Source: Nitrososphaerales archaeon TH526
Lineage (GTDB): Archaea > Thermoproteota > Nitrososphaeria > Nitrososphaerales > Nitrososphaeraceae
Direction of reading: 5' to 3'
Assembly (NCBI GenBank): GCA_014523665.1
Contig: JAATVR010000069.1
Span: forward strand, 1-10,401
Length of the DNA stretch: 10,401 nucleotides
Within the stretch, counting starts at the first letter, position 1, and each line of letters begins with the position of its first letter. The notes below the pieces were generated by a model that had not been told where the DNA came from, ran no database searches, and was given only the letters and a program-made list of their open reading frames with translations. The position numbers and the translations under genes were made by a program. Shown one piece after another: positions 1-6,065 of the stretch.

Positions 1-186
1 TCTGATTGGCTCCTTATATCATTCTTCGAATACCATACCTTCTTTAAATATCTAGTATCTCATGCCATAAATGGGTGACATATCAGAGATCGACACCCCT
101 TTTGTTATGACATACTTGAGATGAATTTCACGGGTCTGGATCGAATTTGCCGTCGAGTATTCTTCTTGGGTTCGAAAATTTTTCAA

Positions 187-349
187 TTAGCTATTTGATG
201 AGTCATTATGGTAATTGGCAATAATTTTCAAATCTGGTATCAACATCAAAATATCAACGTGCGTAGGTGATGCTATAAGTGATTCCCTGGTCAAGACAAT
301 TAACTCATCGAATAAGGTGATCCAATAAGCATCCTAATTGAGTATCCAT
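187..349 (-). pseudogene. Possible frameshifted small ORF (unknown protein)
   Basis: On the minus strand a frame runs open from a TAG down to the TAA at 187-189 and reads like protein, with segments such as DELIVLTRESLIASPTHVD and a C-terminus ending NDSSNS. It has no in-frame ATG; the first alternative start is TTG at 294, which would give 35 residues. An ATG at 349 in the neighbouring frame reads MDTQL and then meets GG at 333-334. Removing one G would join MDTQL to DAYWITLFDEL and make a 53-residue protein. This could be a decayed gene, a one-base sequencing error, or chance. I do not recognise the sequence, and the call rests only on its protein-like composition. Confidence 0.22.
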
Positions 350-397
350 TTTGGCTAGTAAAGGGACACAAAATGATGTAAACTATTTGACTGCGCT

Positions 398-411
398 GAA
401 AATATACTTTT
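398..411 (+). promoter_or_regulatory. TATA-like box of the histone gene
   Basis: The AT-rich element AAAATATACTTTTA is centred about 30 nt before the histone ATG at 435. With the usual archaeal TATA-to-start distance of about 26 nt, transcription would begin near 430. That gives a leader of only a few bases, so the gene is probably effectively leaderless. No Shine-Dalgarno sequence precedes the ATG. Confidence 0.4.
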
Positions 412-434
412 AGTCTTGGATTTAATGCATAAAC

Positions 435-662
435 ATGGTCTCCTCTGGACCTGAACTAGGCCTAGCAGTAATGCAACGTATTATTAGAAAATCAGGTGCA
501 GAGAGAGTTAGCGACGATGCTGCAAACGAACTACGAATGGTTTTAGAACAAGTAGCCGAAAAAATTGCAAAGAGTGCAGTTGAGTTGTCGCTACATGCCG
601 GTAGAAAAACAATAAAACCTGAGGACATTCGTCTGGCTACTAGAAACGTACTTAGAATGTGA
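435..662 (+). CDS. Archaeal histone (HMf-like, single histone fold)
   Basis: A 75-residue DNA-wrapping protein with one complete histone fold: helix 1 at about residues 7-18, loop 1 with GAERVSDDA at 21-29, a long helix 2 at about 27-55, and loop 2/helix 3 with AGRKTIKPEDIRLA at 55-68. Aligned by eye to HMfB of Methanothermus with an offset of five residues, the DNA-contact residues R15, R24, K58 and T59 and the R57-D64 salt bridge are kept. So are the dimer-dimer residues L51, H54 and D64 and the stacking glycine G21. That pattern suggests tetramers or longer polymers. The N-terminus is about five residues longer than in HMfB. The ATG follows a TATA-like box closely with no Shine-Dalgarno sequence. 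No other chromatin gene is adjacent; the gene appears monocistronic and is followed by T-runs. Confidence 0.96.
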   Translation: MVSSGPELGLAVMQRIIRKSGAERVSDDAANELRMVLEQVAEKIAKSAVELSLHAGRKTIKPEDIRLATRNVLRM

Positions 663-688
663 AGCAGGCCTGTGAAAGTCTTGTTCTG

Positions 689-774
689 TTTTTTTCAACA
701 GATCAGCTAACGTTAGATAATGAACTACCTGCCAAGAGAAACGCGCAGGTGACTACAGCCCAGATCTTTTTTTT
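689..774 (+). terminator. T-runs after the histone gene, with a hairpin
   Basis: Two oligo-T runs on the coding strand, 7 T at 689-695 and 8 T at 767-774, follow the histone stop. Archaeal RNA polymerase terminates at such runs. Between them is a perfect 6-bp inverted repeat, ACCTGC (727-732) and GCAGGT (745-750), with a 12-nt loop, ending 16 nt before the second run. Whether the hairpin matters for termination is not known. Confidence 0.45.
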
Positions 775-827
775 GGCAAATTCTATCATGCAGACCCTCA
801 TCGCACCCCTCGAGAGTTAGAAAGCTC

Positions 828-883
828 AGGAGATTAAAATGTCAAACTTGATAAGAAAGGAATTGCCACAATGCAAAGGGTGA
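828..883 (+). other. Short ORF with strong Shine-Dalgarno overlapping the TatD-like start
   Basis: AGGAGA at 828-833 lies five bases before an ATG at 839, the best ribosome binding site in this region. The ORF it serves is only 14 codons (MSNLIRKELPQCKG), stops at 881-883, and overlaps the ATG of the hydrolase at 871 in another frame. It may be a leader ORF that couples or tunes translation of the hydrolase, the remnant of a frameshifted N-terminus, or chance. No function can be read from the peptide. Confidence 0.3.
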
Positions 884-1668
884 AATCTATCCCTTCGTTA
901 TGTGACGCGCACGTCCATCTAACAGACCCTGAGTTCTCTCCATATTTGAAAGAGATCCTACTGAGCATAAGAACCATGAAGATGCATGTATGTTCGGTTA
1001 CAGTTGATATCACGACTACCATCAATGGAATTAAATCCTTTGGTCAATCTTACAATGACATAGTAACTCAATTCATTGGAATTCATCCGCAATTTGCTCA
1101 TGAAGCTGATATCGAAAAGTTCATAGAGATCTATTCCGAGAATTCCAATTCGATCGGAGGAATAGGAGAAATCGGACTCGATCCGACCTATACTCTAACT
1201 AAAGGGAATTCATCTCAAAAGCAAAGACAAGTATTCCAAGCTATGTTGAACCTTGCAGAAAAGTCGAGCAAACCAGTATCTATTCATTCTAGAAAATCTC
1301 TTAATGATATTCTAGACATAATAAAGTCTTACGATTTAAGGAATCTGCTATTCCATTGGTTCGCAGGTAATAAGAAGCAATTGCGAGTTCTAATGGATAT
1401 GGGTGCTTATGTGTCATATGGTCCACCTTTAGTGTTTTCTGAAGACAAACGTGTACTTCTAAAGAATACTGAAAGAAACAGAATTCTTATCGAGACAGAT
1501 GGACCAGTTCGGTACCCTCGATGCTTCACAGGGTTACCTGCGTTGCCAACATCATTCCTGGTAACAGTGGCTAAATCCGTGGGTGAAGCTCTTGATATTT
1601 CCTATTTAGAAGCTTCTGAATTCATCACTTCAAATACGGAGAGTTTCTTGTGCAGGAAGCTAAGCTAG
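871..1668 (+). CDS. TatD-family metal-dependent hydrolase (amidohydrolase fold)
   Basis: A 265-residue protein of the TatD-like phosphoesterase/DNase family, probably cytoplasmic. All six usual metal-ligand positions are visible: the HxH pair H14/H16 in CDAHVHLTDP, E100 in GGIGEIGLD, H139 in PVSIHSRKS, H162 in LLFHWFAG and D210 in LIETDGP. The order and length (260-270) match the family. Family members cleave DNA or other phosphoesters with two divalent metals; the substrate here cannot be told. The ATG at 871 is preceded by a weak AAAGG at 856-860, about 10 nt away. A much stronger Shine-Dalgarno serves an out-of-frame ATG at 839. No in-frame upstream start gives a better N-terminus, because the family normally begins just before the HxH motif. 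Confidence 0.93.
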   Translation: MQRVKSIPSLCDAHVHLTDPEFSPYLKEILLSIRTMKMHVCSVTVDITTTINGIKSFGQSYNDIVTQFIGIHPQFAHEADIEKFIEIYSENSNSIGGIGEIGLDPTYTLTKGNSSQKQRQVFQAMLNLAEKSSKPVSIHSRKSLNDILDIIKSYDLRNLLFHWFAGNKKQLRVLMDMGAYVSYGPPLVFSEDKRVLLKNTERNRILIETDGPVRYPRCFTGLPALPTSFLVTVAKSVGEALDISYLEASEFITSNTESFLCRKLS

Positions 1669-1968
1669 AGTTCACCTAAAATGAGCTTCACAATTTCTTT
1701 GTTCATACTTTAACGTAAAATTGCGCCCAATATATCCTGGACCACTTTTAATAATAGCGATAATTAGAATGAAATGAATAGGAAAACACCTAATCCGTGT
1801 TGCATGGTTGCTGCTTTTCATTGACGCCTGACATCTAGTGTCACACTTGCAGGACACGATGTAGCTCTGGATAATAATCAATTAATCTGTAGGCATGTTG
1901 GATGCGAGTGCGTGCTATATTATCAAGAAAATTGATAAAGTCCGTCATCAGATAATTCAGGATGTATC
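1669..1968. other. Intergenic region between the TatD-like and nucleotidyltransferase genes
   Basis: About 300 bases without a convincing gene. A 69-codon minus-strand ORF at 1672-1881 begins with a run of Ile codons, is cysteine- and histidine-rich without a recognisable motif, and has no clear promoter or ribosome binding site, so I do not call it. A short inverted repeat, GTGTC (1839-1843) with GACAC (1854-1858), is probably chance. The downstream third holds the promoter and ribosome binding site of the next gene. Confidence 0.5.
1914..1962 (+). promoter_or_regulatory. TATA-like box and Shine-Dalgarno of the nucleotidyltransferase gene
   Basis: GCTATATTATC at 1914-1924 resembles an archaeal TATA box and would place the transcription start near 1944. 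AGGA at 1959-1962 then sits six bases before the ATG at 1969. Unlike the histone gene, this gene would therefore have a leader of about 25 nt with a ribosome binding site, which supports the chosen start. Confidence 0.4.
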
Positions 1969-2760
1969 ATGAAAGTAGTACTGCTTGCGGGCGGTAGAGG
2001 TACAAGGGCAAGGCCATTTAGTGATTTCGTTCCTAAATCAATGATTCCTATAGAGGGAAGACCTGTTATAGATCACGTTATACGATACCTTGCCCGGTTC
2101 AAGATTATAGACGAAATTCTTATCGTATGTGAATTTGATTTTTTTGGAAACCAAATCATTAACTATTTCGAAGGGAAAGAGAGCGTAATTCTCAAAAAGA
2201 TCTCATTCATTGAGGACAACAAGAGTGGGACTGGTGGAGCAGTCTTGAGAGCTGAGGAATCGATAAAAAATGGGAGCGAACCGTTTCTTGTTTGGTTTGC
2301 AGATAATCTATGTGCGTTGAATTTGATTGATCTAGTCAGTCGTTTTCATGCGTTAAATGTGAACCTAGAGAGCGGCGAAGAAGTCATAGGGATTCTGGTA
2401 ACAAGAAGGCATAGATACGAAGAGACTGGAAGAGTTACTGTCGCAGCTAATTGCAACAAGATAGAGAAATTTATTGAAAAGCCAATTGTTGAGCTGGAAT
2501 CCCCTGAAGCACTTGGGATTTATCTCTTTAATAATAAGGTATTTGAATATCTGCATCAACAGCAAGGATCTATTGCTCGGAACAAACAGAGTAATAGCTT
2601 TAATCTGTCGCATGATATCTTGGCGCACCTGCCCTCGACAGGTACTAATCTTTATTCTTACAGTCTGGACTCCAACACAGATTGGATAGACATCGAATCA
2701 CCGGTTTATGCGGACAGGAATAGTAAGATCATTAGTAGAATCATAAATCAGATGAGTTAA
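1969..2760 (+). CDS. Sugar-phosphate nucleotidyltransferase (NTP_transferase family)
   Basis: A 263-residue cytoplasmic enzyme that should join an NTP to a sugar 1-phosphate, giving an NDP-sugar and pyrophosphate, for glycan or cell-surface synthesis. The N-terminal signature LAGGRGTRARP (6-16) is the nucleotide-binding loop, with the conserved lysine in VPKSMIP (K23). SGTGGA (86-91) and WFADNL (109-114, metal-binding Asp D112) follow, then FIEKP (168-172), LSHDIL (213-218) and DWIDIESP (238-245), the last matching the family's W.DIGTP segment. Length fits the short, catalytic-domain-only class without a left-handed beta-helix. The base and sugar specificity (glucose, mannose or another; dTTP, UTP or GTP) cannot be decided from motifs. 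No glycosyltransferase or sugar-modifying gene is nearby, so the pathway stays open. It appears monocistronic. Confidence 0.93.
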   Translation: MKVVLLAGGRGTRARPFSDFVPKSMIPIEGRPVIDHVIRYLARFKIIDEILIVCEFDFFGNQIINYFEGKESVILKKISFIEDNKSGTGGAVLRAEESIKNGSEPFLVWFADNLCALNLIDLVSRFHALNVNLESGEEVIGILVTRRHRYEETGRVTVAANCNKIEKFIEKPIVELESPEALGIYLFNNKVFEYLHQQQGSIARNKQSNSFNLSHDILAHLPSTGTNLYSYSLDSNTDWIDIESPVYADRNSKIISRIINQMS

Positions 2761-3039
2761 CGTTTTGGATGATTGCGTAGCGAATCGACTATCTTACCTT
2801 AATTTTTAGTCATAAATCACATAAGCAACCCTTTTTGTTGTTGGACAGAAATCTGGATATGTTATCTTGACGGACTACTTTTGGCTGGAGATATTCCTCA
2901 TAGTCGGCTTTCTTTTTTTATATTGAATCTCTTGAAGCTTAGATATTACTAAACTATCGTCTCAATCAAAACCAAATTATGAATCGGAGTCTCGGTTGAA
3001 ATCGTTCACCCTAATCACAATAACCAAAATGGAGGTAAA
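2761..3039. other. Intergenic region with T-runs before the DnaJ-ferredoxin gene
   Basis: No convincing gene. Coding-strand T-runs near 2802-2806, 2830-2834 and 2913-2919 (7 T) could end transcription of the nucleotidyltransferase gene. A short frame around 2869-2922 reads as hydrophobic residues but has only a TTG and about 20 codons, too little to call. The end of the region has GGAGGT at 3031-3036, described with the leader ORFs. Confidence 0.45.
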
Positions 3040-3107
3040 ATGAGCAGCTCAGGATATAAAGGACAGAGGAACCATAGATGAGTAATCAACTTAATTGGAC
3101 TACTTAG
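3029..3107 (+). promoter_or_regulatory. Chain of tiny overlapping ORFs leading into the DnaJ-ferredoxin gene
   Basis: Three out-of-frame mini-ORFs precede and overlap the J-domain gene. ATG at 3029 gives MEVK and stops at 3041-3043. ATG at 3040 gives MSSSGYKGQRNHR and stops at 3079-3081. ATG at 3078 gives MSNQLNWTT and stops at 3105-3107. Each pair overlaps as ATGA (3040-3043 and 3078-3081). GGAGGT (3031-3036) precedes the second ATG by three bases, and GAGGA (3066-3070) precedes the third by seven. The J-domain frame itself starts with TTG at 3095, immediately after an in-frame TAA (3092-3094). Either translation reaches it by coupling, or one or two base errors hide a normal N-terminus. Confidence 0.4.
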
Positions 3108-3796
3108 GATACTACAAAACACTGGGAGTTTCCGAGGATTCTAGCTATCACGACATCAGAAAAGCGTACCGCCGGCTGGCCAAAAAACACCATCCTGACA
3201 GGAACACAGCAAGTCACTCAGGAGATATGATCAAAAAGATAAACGCCGCCTTTGAAATTCTTTCAGATAAAGACAAGAGGAAACAGTATGACGCAACAAG
3301 GCCTATACATAATAGCGGTTTCTCTACTGAGACTAAGGTATCTAAGAAAAGTCAGCAGCCGTACTATGGCTTCAAAAATCCAACCGCAAAGCCTGGATAT
3401 CCCCACGAGACTACAGTTTATCCCAATCAGAAAGAAAATCATAACACTACTGAAAATGAATGGATGCACGAGAGATTTGGGGATAAACAGAGCACAAGAT
3501 TCAGCAAAGATCCATCTGTGATCATAAGTGCATCAATGGGTGGCGAAGAGGGCTCCAAGCCACCTGCGCGGTTCAGTATATCAGTAGAACCCACATTATG
3601 TATGGCGTTTGGGAGCTGCGAAGTATTAGCTCCCAAAGTGTTTGTGTTGGAAAAGAACAAGATTATAAATCCAAAGGTTAGAATTGAATCTGAAGACGGC
3701 GCCCCATTTGAAGATATATTATCTGCAGCAGAAACTTGTCCTACAAAGGCTATCAGAATTATTGATAGGCACAGCGGTGAGCAGGTATTCCCATAG
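3095..3796 (+). CDS. DnaJ-ferredoxin fusion protein (J domain + Fe-S domain)
   Basis: A 233-residue two-domain protein. Residues 1-68 are a J domain: YYKTLGVSED, helix 2 ending in RRLAKKHHPDRN with the HPD signature at 33-35 that stimulates DnaK ATPase, then INAAFEILSDKDKRKQYD. Residues 69-158 are a polar linker rich in Asn, Lys and Ser. Residues 159-227 resemble small ferredoxins, with CMAFGSC (C169, C175) and ETCPTKAI (C215). Only three ligand cysteines are visible, as in ferredoxins of the C-x5-C...CP type that carry a [3Fe-4S] cluster or a [4Fe-4S] cluster with an odd fourth ligand. Such DnaJ-Fer proteins are known in Thaumarchaeota and green plastids. No DnaK or GrpE gene is in the window. 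The only in-frame start that keeps the J domain is TTG at 3095, directly after TAA. Confidence 0.9.
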   Translation: MDYLGYYKTLGVSEDSSYHDIRKAYRRLAKKHHPDRNTASHSGDMIKKINAAFEILSDKDKRKQYDATRPIHNSGFSTETKVSKKSQQPYYGFKNPTAKPGYPHETTVYPNQKENHNTTENEWMHERFGDKQSTRFSKDPSVIISASMGGEEGSKPPARFSISVEPTLCMAFGSCEVLAPKVFVLEKNKIINPKVRIESEDGAPFEDILSAAETCPTKAIRIIDRHSGEQVFP

Positions 3797-3798
3797 CC

Positions 3799-3803
3799 TT
3801 TTT
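3799..3803 (+). terminator. T-run after the DnaJ-ferredoxin gene
   Basis: Five T residues begin two bases after the TAG stop at 3794-3796. This is short but well placed for archaeal oligo-T termination. There is no hairpin. Confidence 0.25.
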
Positions 3804-3943
3804 GCATTTAGACTAGCCAATTGTGGCGCGAGTGTAACGTTTCAGAAAGAATTAGTGGAAGGGAACCTATCTTAAATTAACTAACCAAATATTTCAGTTC
3901 AAGTCAGCAATCTACTCCCTTTTAGAACAGAATGGAAGGTCAG

Positions 3944-3953
3944 ACATATATTT
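3944..3953 (+). promoter_or_regulatory. TATA-like box of the small membrane protein gene
   Basis: ACATATATTT is centred about 26 nt before the ATG at 3974, the spacing expected if transcription starts at the start codon. No Shine-Dalgarno precedes that ATG. The arrangement fits a leaderless transcript and supports the small ORF. Confidence 0.4.
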
Positions 3954-3973
3954 CAGTAAAGTGAATATTGAGA

Positions 3974-4135
3974 ATGATGCTTTCAAGCAATAGTGTCGCC
4001 GCAATTATTGCGTTAACCATGCTGACACTTGTAGTCACAGCGGCGTTCTTTATACAGACATATTTTCCTAATCCTATTGCACAGCAGATAAGAGAGCAGA
4101 AACAGATCCTTGATCAGGAAAGAGATTTAGGATAG
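3974..4135 (+). CDS. Small single-span membrane protein, 53 residues
   Basis: An ORF that reads MMLSSNSVAAI at the start, followed by a hydrophobic segment at about residues 8-29 (IIALTMLTLVVTAAFF) long enough to cross the membrane once. After YFPNP (30-34) comes a charged, probably helical tail with repeated Gln and Glu (QQIREQKQILDQERDLG). The layout suggests a small anchored protein with an amphipathic or coiled tail on one side of the membrane. It is shorter than usual annotation cut-offs. Either of two consecutive ATGs (3974, 3977) could start it; the TATA-like box at 3944-3953 favours a leaderless start there. It follows the DnaJ-ferredoxin gene by about 180 nt on the same strand and probably has its own promoter. 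Function and family are not recognised. Confidence 0.6.
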   Translation: MMLSSNSVAAIIALTMLTLVVTAAFFIQTYFPNPIAQQIREQKQILDQERDLG

Positions 4136-4222
4136 ATAGCTTCTCGTTACGAGTCTTCCCAACAGTGGAGTATGTCTATTCAAGTACCATACTTATTATT
4201 AAGAGGATTGATCTGATTGGTT

Positions 4223-4402
4223 CTAGTTTCCACTCGCGATTAGCATAGGGGTCAAAAGATCTGAATTATTTTTCGTTACTCTGGACAGAGATCTCAAATT
4301 TAAGATAGCACCATTTTCTGTCGCTGGAACAGATCTGATATCCTTAACAAATGTCTTTCCTTTCTTTGGTAACTGCGATCTTTTTGTAAAATGCGTCTTC
4401 AC
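4223..4402 (-). CDS. Possible small basic protein, 59 residues, GTG start
   Basis: On the minus strand, GTG at 4402 opens a 59-residue frame that starts MKTHFTKRSQLPKKGKTFV and continues with DIRSVPATENGAILNLRSL, ending TPMLIASGN before TAG at 4223-4225. The N-terminus is strongly basic and arginines mostly use AGA, as in the other genes here. An overlapping frame from ATG at 4436 also looks protein-like for 30 codons (MSELGTKFSSKREDAFYKK...) and stops at 4344-4346. One lost or gained base near 4346 would fuse the two into a protein of about 70 residues. AT-rich sequence at 4436-4445 could be a TATA box. I do not recognise the protein. The complementary plus-strand frame is open but has no start codon. 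Confidence 0.35.
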   Translation of the reverse strand: MKTHFTKRSQLPKKGKTFVKDIRSVPATENGAILNLRSLSRVTKNNSDLLTPMLIASGN

Positions 4403-4712
4403 GTTTAGATGAAAATTTCGTTCCCAATTCCGACATTATTACACATACTCGGCAGGTCAATTCAATAAAGTGTTAACAGCAGAGAGTTGAATCAAAATTA
4501 ACGTCGACGGGAATGGTGCTGGATGTTCCTAACAGGAAGGATTAGCTTCTTTTGTCGATCTATTCCATTGCTTCTGACGACAACCAATAGAATTCGATGA
4601 GACGCTAATTGGCCGCATTCAGGATAATATCAGTCAACAATTGGAAGTATATCTTTGAAACAATCCTGACTCTTAAGTCCCGTTATACTAATAAAAATGA
4701 AAATTGTGAAGT
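4403..4712. other. Spacer downstream of the carbon-nitrogen hydrolase gene
   Basis: Apart from the alternative frame at 4344-4436 noted with the preceding feature, only micro-ORFs of up to about 25 codons are present (for example from ATG at 4409), none with a convincing promoter or ribosome binding site. No inverted repeat or tRNA is apparent. The right end holds the likely terminator of the hydrolase gene. Confidence 0.45.
4693..4703 (-). terminator. T-runs after the carbon-nitrogen hydrolase gene
   Basis: On the minus strand, runs of four and five T (complement of 4700-4703 and 4693-4697) lie 10-20 nt after the hydrolase stop codon at 4713-4715. This is a weak oligo-T archaeal terminator candidate. 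Confidence 0.3.
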
Positions 4713-5549
4713 CTAGTGGCCGGTAAATGCAGAAAGGTTTTTCTTGTAGACATCAGTTCTTCTGTTCCTTAAAAGTGGTAGCTTTCCTCTTATTTTCTCA
4801 ATTTCCGATTTATCTAATTCTACTACCTCCATCCCTTCTTTATTACCCATATCTAACAAGACAGTTCCAAAAGGATCCACCACCATACTTCTACCAGTAT
4901 ATATGTTTCCTATCTGATCAGGGGCAATTACATAAATGCCATTCTCAACCGCTCTAGCTTTTAAGAAGGTCTGCCAGTGTTCTTCTTTCATTATCCCATG
5001 TACCCATGCCGAAGGAATCACAAGTAACTCTGCACCCTGCACGCTCAGTATTCTAGACATTTCAGGAAACCGAATGTCGTAGCAGATCATGAGACCTATT
5101 TTTGCAGATGCAAATCGAAAAGGCTTCACAATCGCATTCCCGGCCAGAAATTTATCCGATTCTCTAAAGCCCAGCGCGTTGTACAGATGAATCTTTCTGT
5201 AACGAGCCGCAATAACTCCATCCTTTCTTATTGCAACCGCAGAATCAAAGACTTTGCTCTTGGCTCTAGCCTTTTCGTAGATCGTGCCTATGATATCAAC
5301 TCCATTATCTTTTGCGTATCGGCTTAATGACTTTACAAAATTACCGGTATTTACGGTTTCAGAAATCCCGCTCAATTCAATGGGTTTTTGCTCTGATGGG
5401 GAAAATCCCATCTGAAATTCAGGAAAGCATATGAAGTGTGCCTTTTTATAATGAGCTTCTTTGATGTAATCTCTTGATTGTGCCAAGTTCCTGTTCTTGT
5501 CCGTGTCTGACTTCATTTGCACGACTGCTATTCGACACACTTTGCTCAT
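4713..5549 (-). CDS. Carbon-nitrogen hydrolase (nitrilase superfamily)
   Basis: A 278-residue cytoplasmic enzyme of the nitrilase/amidase superfamily, which hydrolyses C-N bonds of amides, nitriles or N-carbamoyl compounds through a thioester intermediate. The Glu-Lys-Cys triad is complete: E44 in CFPEFQMG, K119 in RYRKIHLYN and C156 in LMICYDIRFPE. The conserved WxxxLKARAxEN-type segment (HWQTFLKARAVENG, 191-204) and the GRSMVVDPFG segment (219-228) are also present. Length is typical. Overall it resembles the Nit/omega-amidase and carbamoylputrescine-amidase-like branches, but the motifs do not fix a substrate. The ATG at 5549 puts the first beta strand (CRIAVVQM) at the expected place. A TATA-like element lies at 5581-5590. 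No pathway partner is adjacent. Confidence 0.95.
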   Translation of the reverse strand: MSKVCRIAVVQMKSDTDKNRNLAQSRDYIKEAHYKKAHFICFPEFQMGFSPSEQKPIELSGISETVNTGNFVKSLSRYAKDNGVDIIGTIYEKARAKSKVFDSAVAIRKDGVIAARYRKIHLYNALGFRESDKFLAGNAIVKPFRFASAKIGLMICYDIRFPEMSRILSVQGAELLVIPSAWVHGIMKEEHWQTFLKARAVENGIYVIAPDQIGNIYTGRSMVVDPFGTVLLDMGNKEGMEVVELDKSEIEKIRGKLPLLRNRRTDVYKKNLSAFTGH

Positions 5550-5580
5550 ATCGTCTTATGACCTAGATAATCGTAATTGG

Positions 5581-5590
5581 ATAAATAACT
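5581..5590 (-). promoter_or_regulatory. TATA-like box of the carbon-nitrogen hydrolase gene
   Basis: On the minus strand AGTTATTTAT lies 32-41 nt before the ATG at 5549. Transcription starting about 26 nt downstream would leave a leader of roughly ten bases with no obvious Shine-Dalgarno. Confidence 0.35.
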
Positions 5591-6065
5591 ATCTGGAAAT
5601 CGTTACCTCGGCGAAAACGAGATTAAAAGCGTATCTGTATCTGTGATTGGACGCATCTTATGAACATTCGTATACTCAGATCTAATACCTACATAGATAC
5701 TTCAATTTGCCTCATGGCATGCAAAAAAAGCATGAGGGATCAAATATTAAGAAATCTATGGATTCGATTAGCCAATATTAGATACGGCCACAAAAGCAAG
5801 ATATTCTACTATTTGATTAATCCAGCCTCCGTAGTATTCTTGTGCAATTATTGAAATAGTTAGGGATTAACTCTGTAGAACCGTTCTATATCGCTATCTT
5901 GACAGGTTTCAACAATTGCAAATTATAGTTAGCAAATTCTTGATCATAACACGATCCGATGAGGATCTGTTGGACAGATAGGGGTAGCCTGCATAATTGG
6001 CATTAATGTGAAGCAAAATGTTTTGGTCAACCGTGAAATATGGCATGGAGTGTGAGGAATAAGTC
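5591..6065. other. Spacer between the hydrolase and the 6066-6913 pair
   Basis: No gene is convincing. A 64-codon plus-strand ORF with an ATG at 5660 (to 5854) has a basic N-terminal half and a hydrophobic end but no ribosome binding site or recognisable motif; I rate it below one in five. A 37-codon open stretch at 5871-5981 reads like protein (ending TRSDEDLLDR) but has no ATG, only a TTG at 5916. A 94-codon minus-strand ORF (5909-6193) is compositionally odd and overlaps the better plus-strand gene. A small dyad, CTCATG (5711-5716) with CATGAG (5731-5736), encloses an A-tract. Confidence 0.4.

Larger units (their letters stand above)
1..421. other. Spacer upstream of the histone gene
   Basis: No intact gene of useful length is visible on either strand. 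The plus strand holds only micro-ORFs, for example 71-124 (17 codons) and 121-198 (25 codons), with no clear ribosome binding site. The minus strand has a protein-like reading frame that ends with TAA at 187-189 and lacks an in-frame ATG; it is entered separately. AT-rich stretches near 41-52 and 398-411 resemble archaeal TATA boxes, and the second fits the histone promoter. TTCGAA-containing segments near 25 and 171 were checked as tRNA T-loops, but neither is flanked by a T-stem or acceptor stem. Confidence 0.5.

Noticed and set aside
3439..3807. 122-codon minus-strand ORF
   Set aside because: It lies entirely antisense to the well-supported DnaJ-ferredoxin gene and shows no domain.
5711..5736. 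CTCATG...CATGAG dyad around an A-tract as a terminator
   Set aside because: It is not downstream of any gene on either strand, and the stem is only six pairs with a long loop.
5871..5981. 37-codon protein-like frame ending TRSDEDLLDR
   Set aside because: It has no ATG or GTG start, only TTG at 5916, and no supporting signal. It may be a gene remnant, but that cannot be shown.
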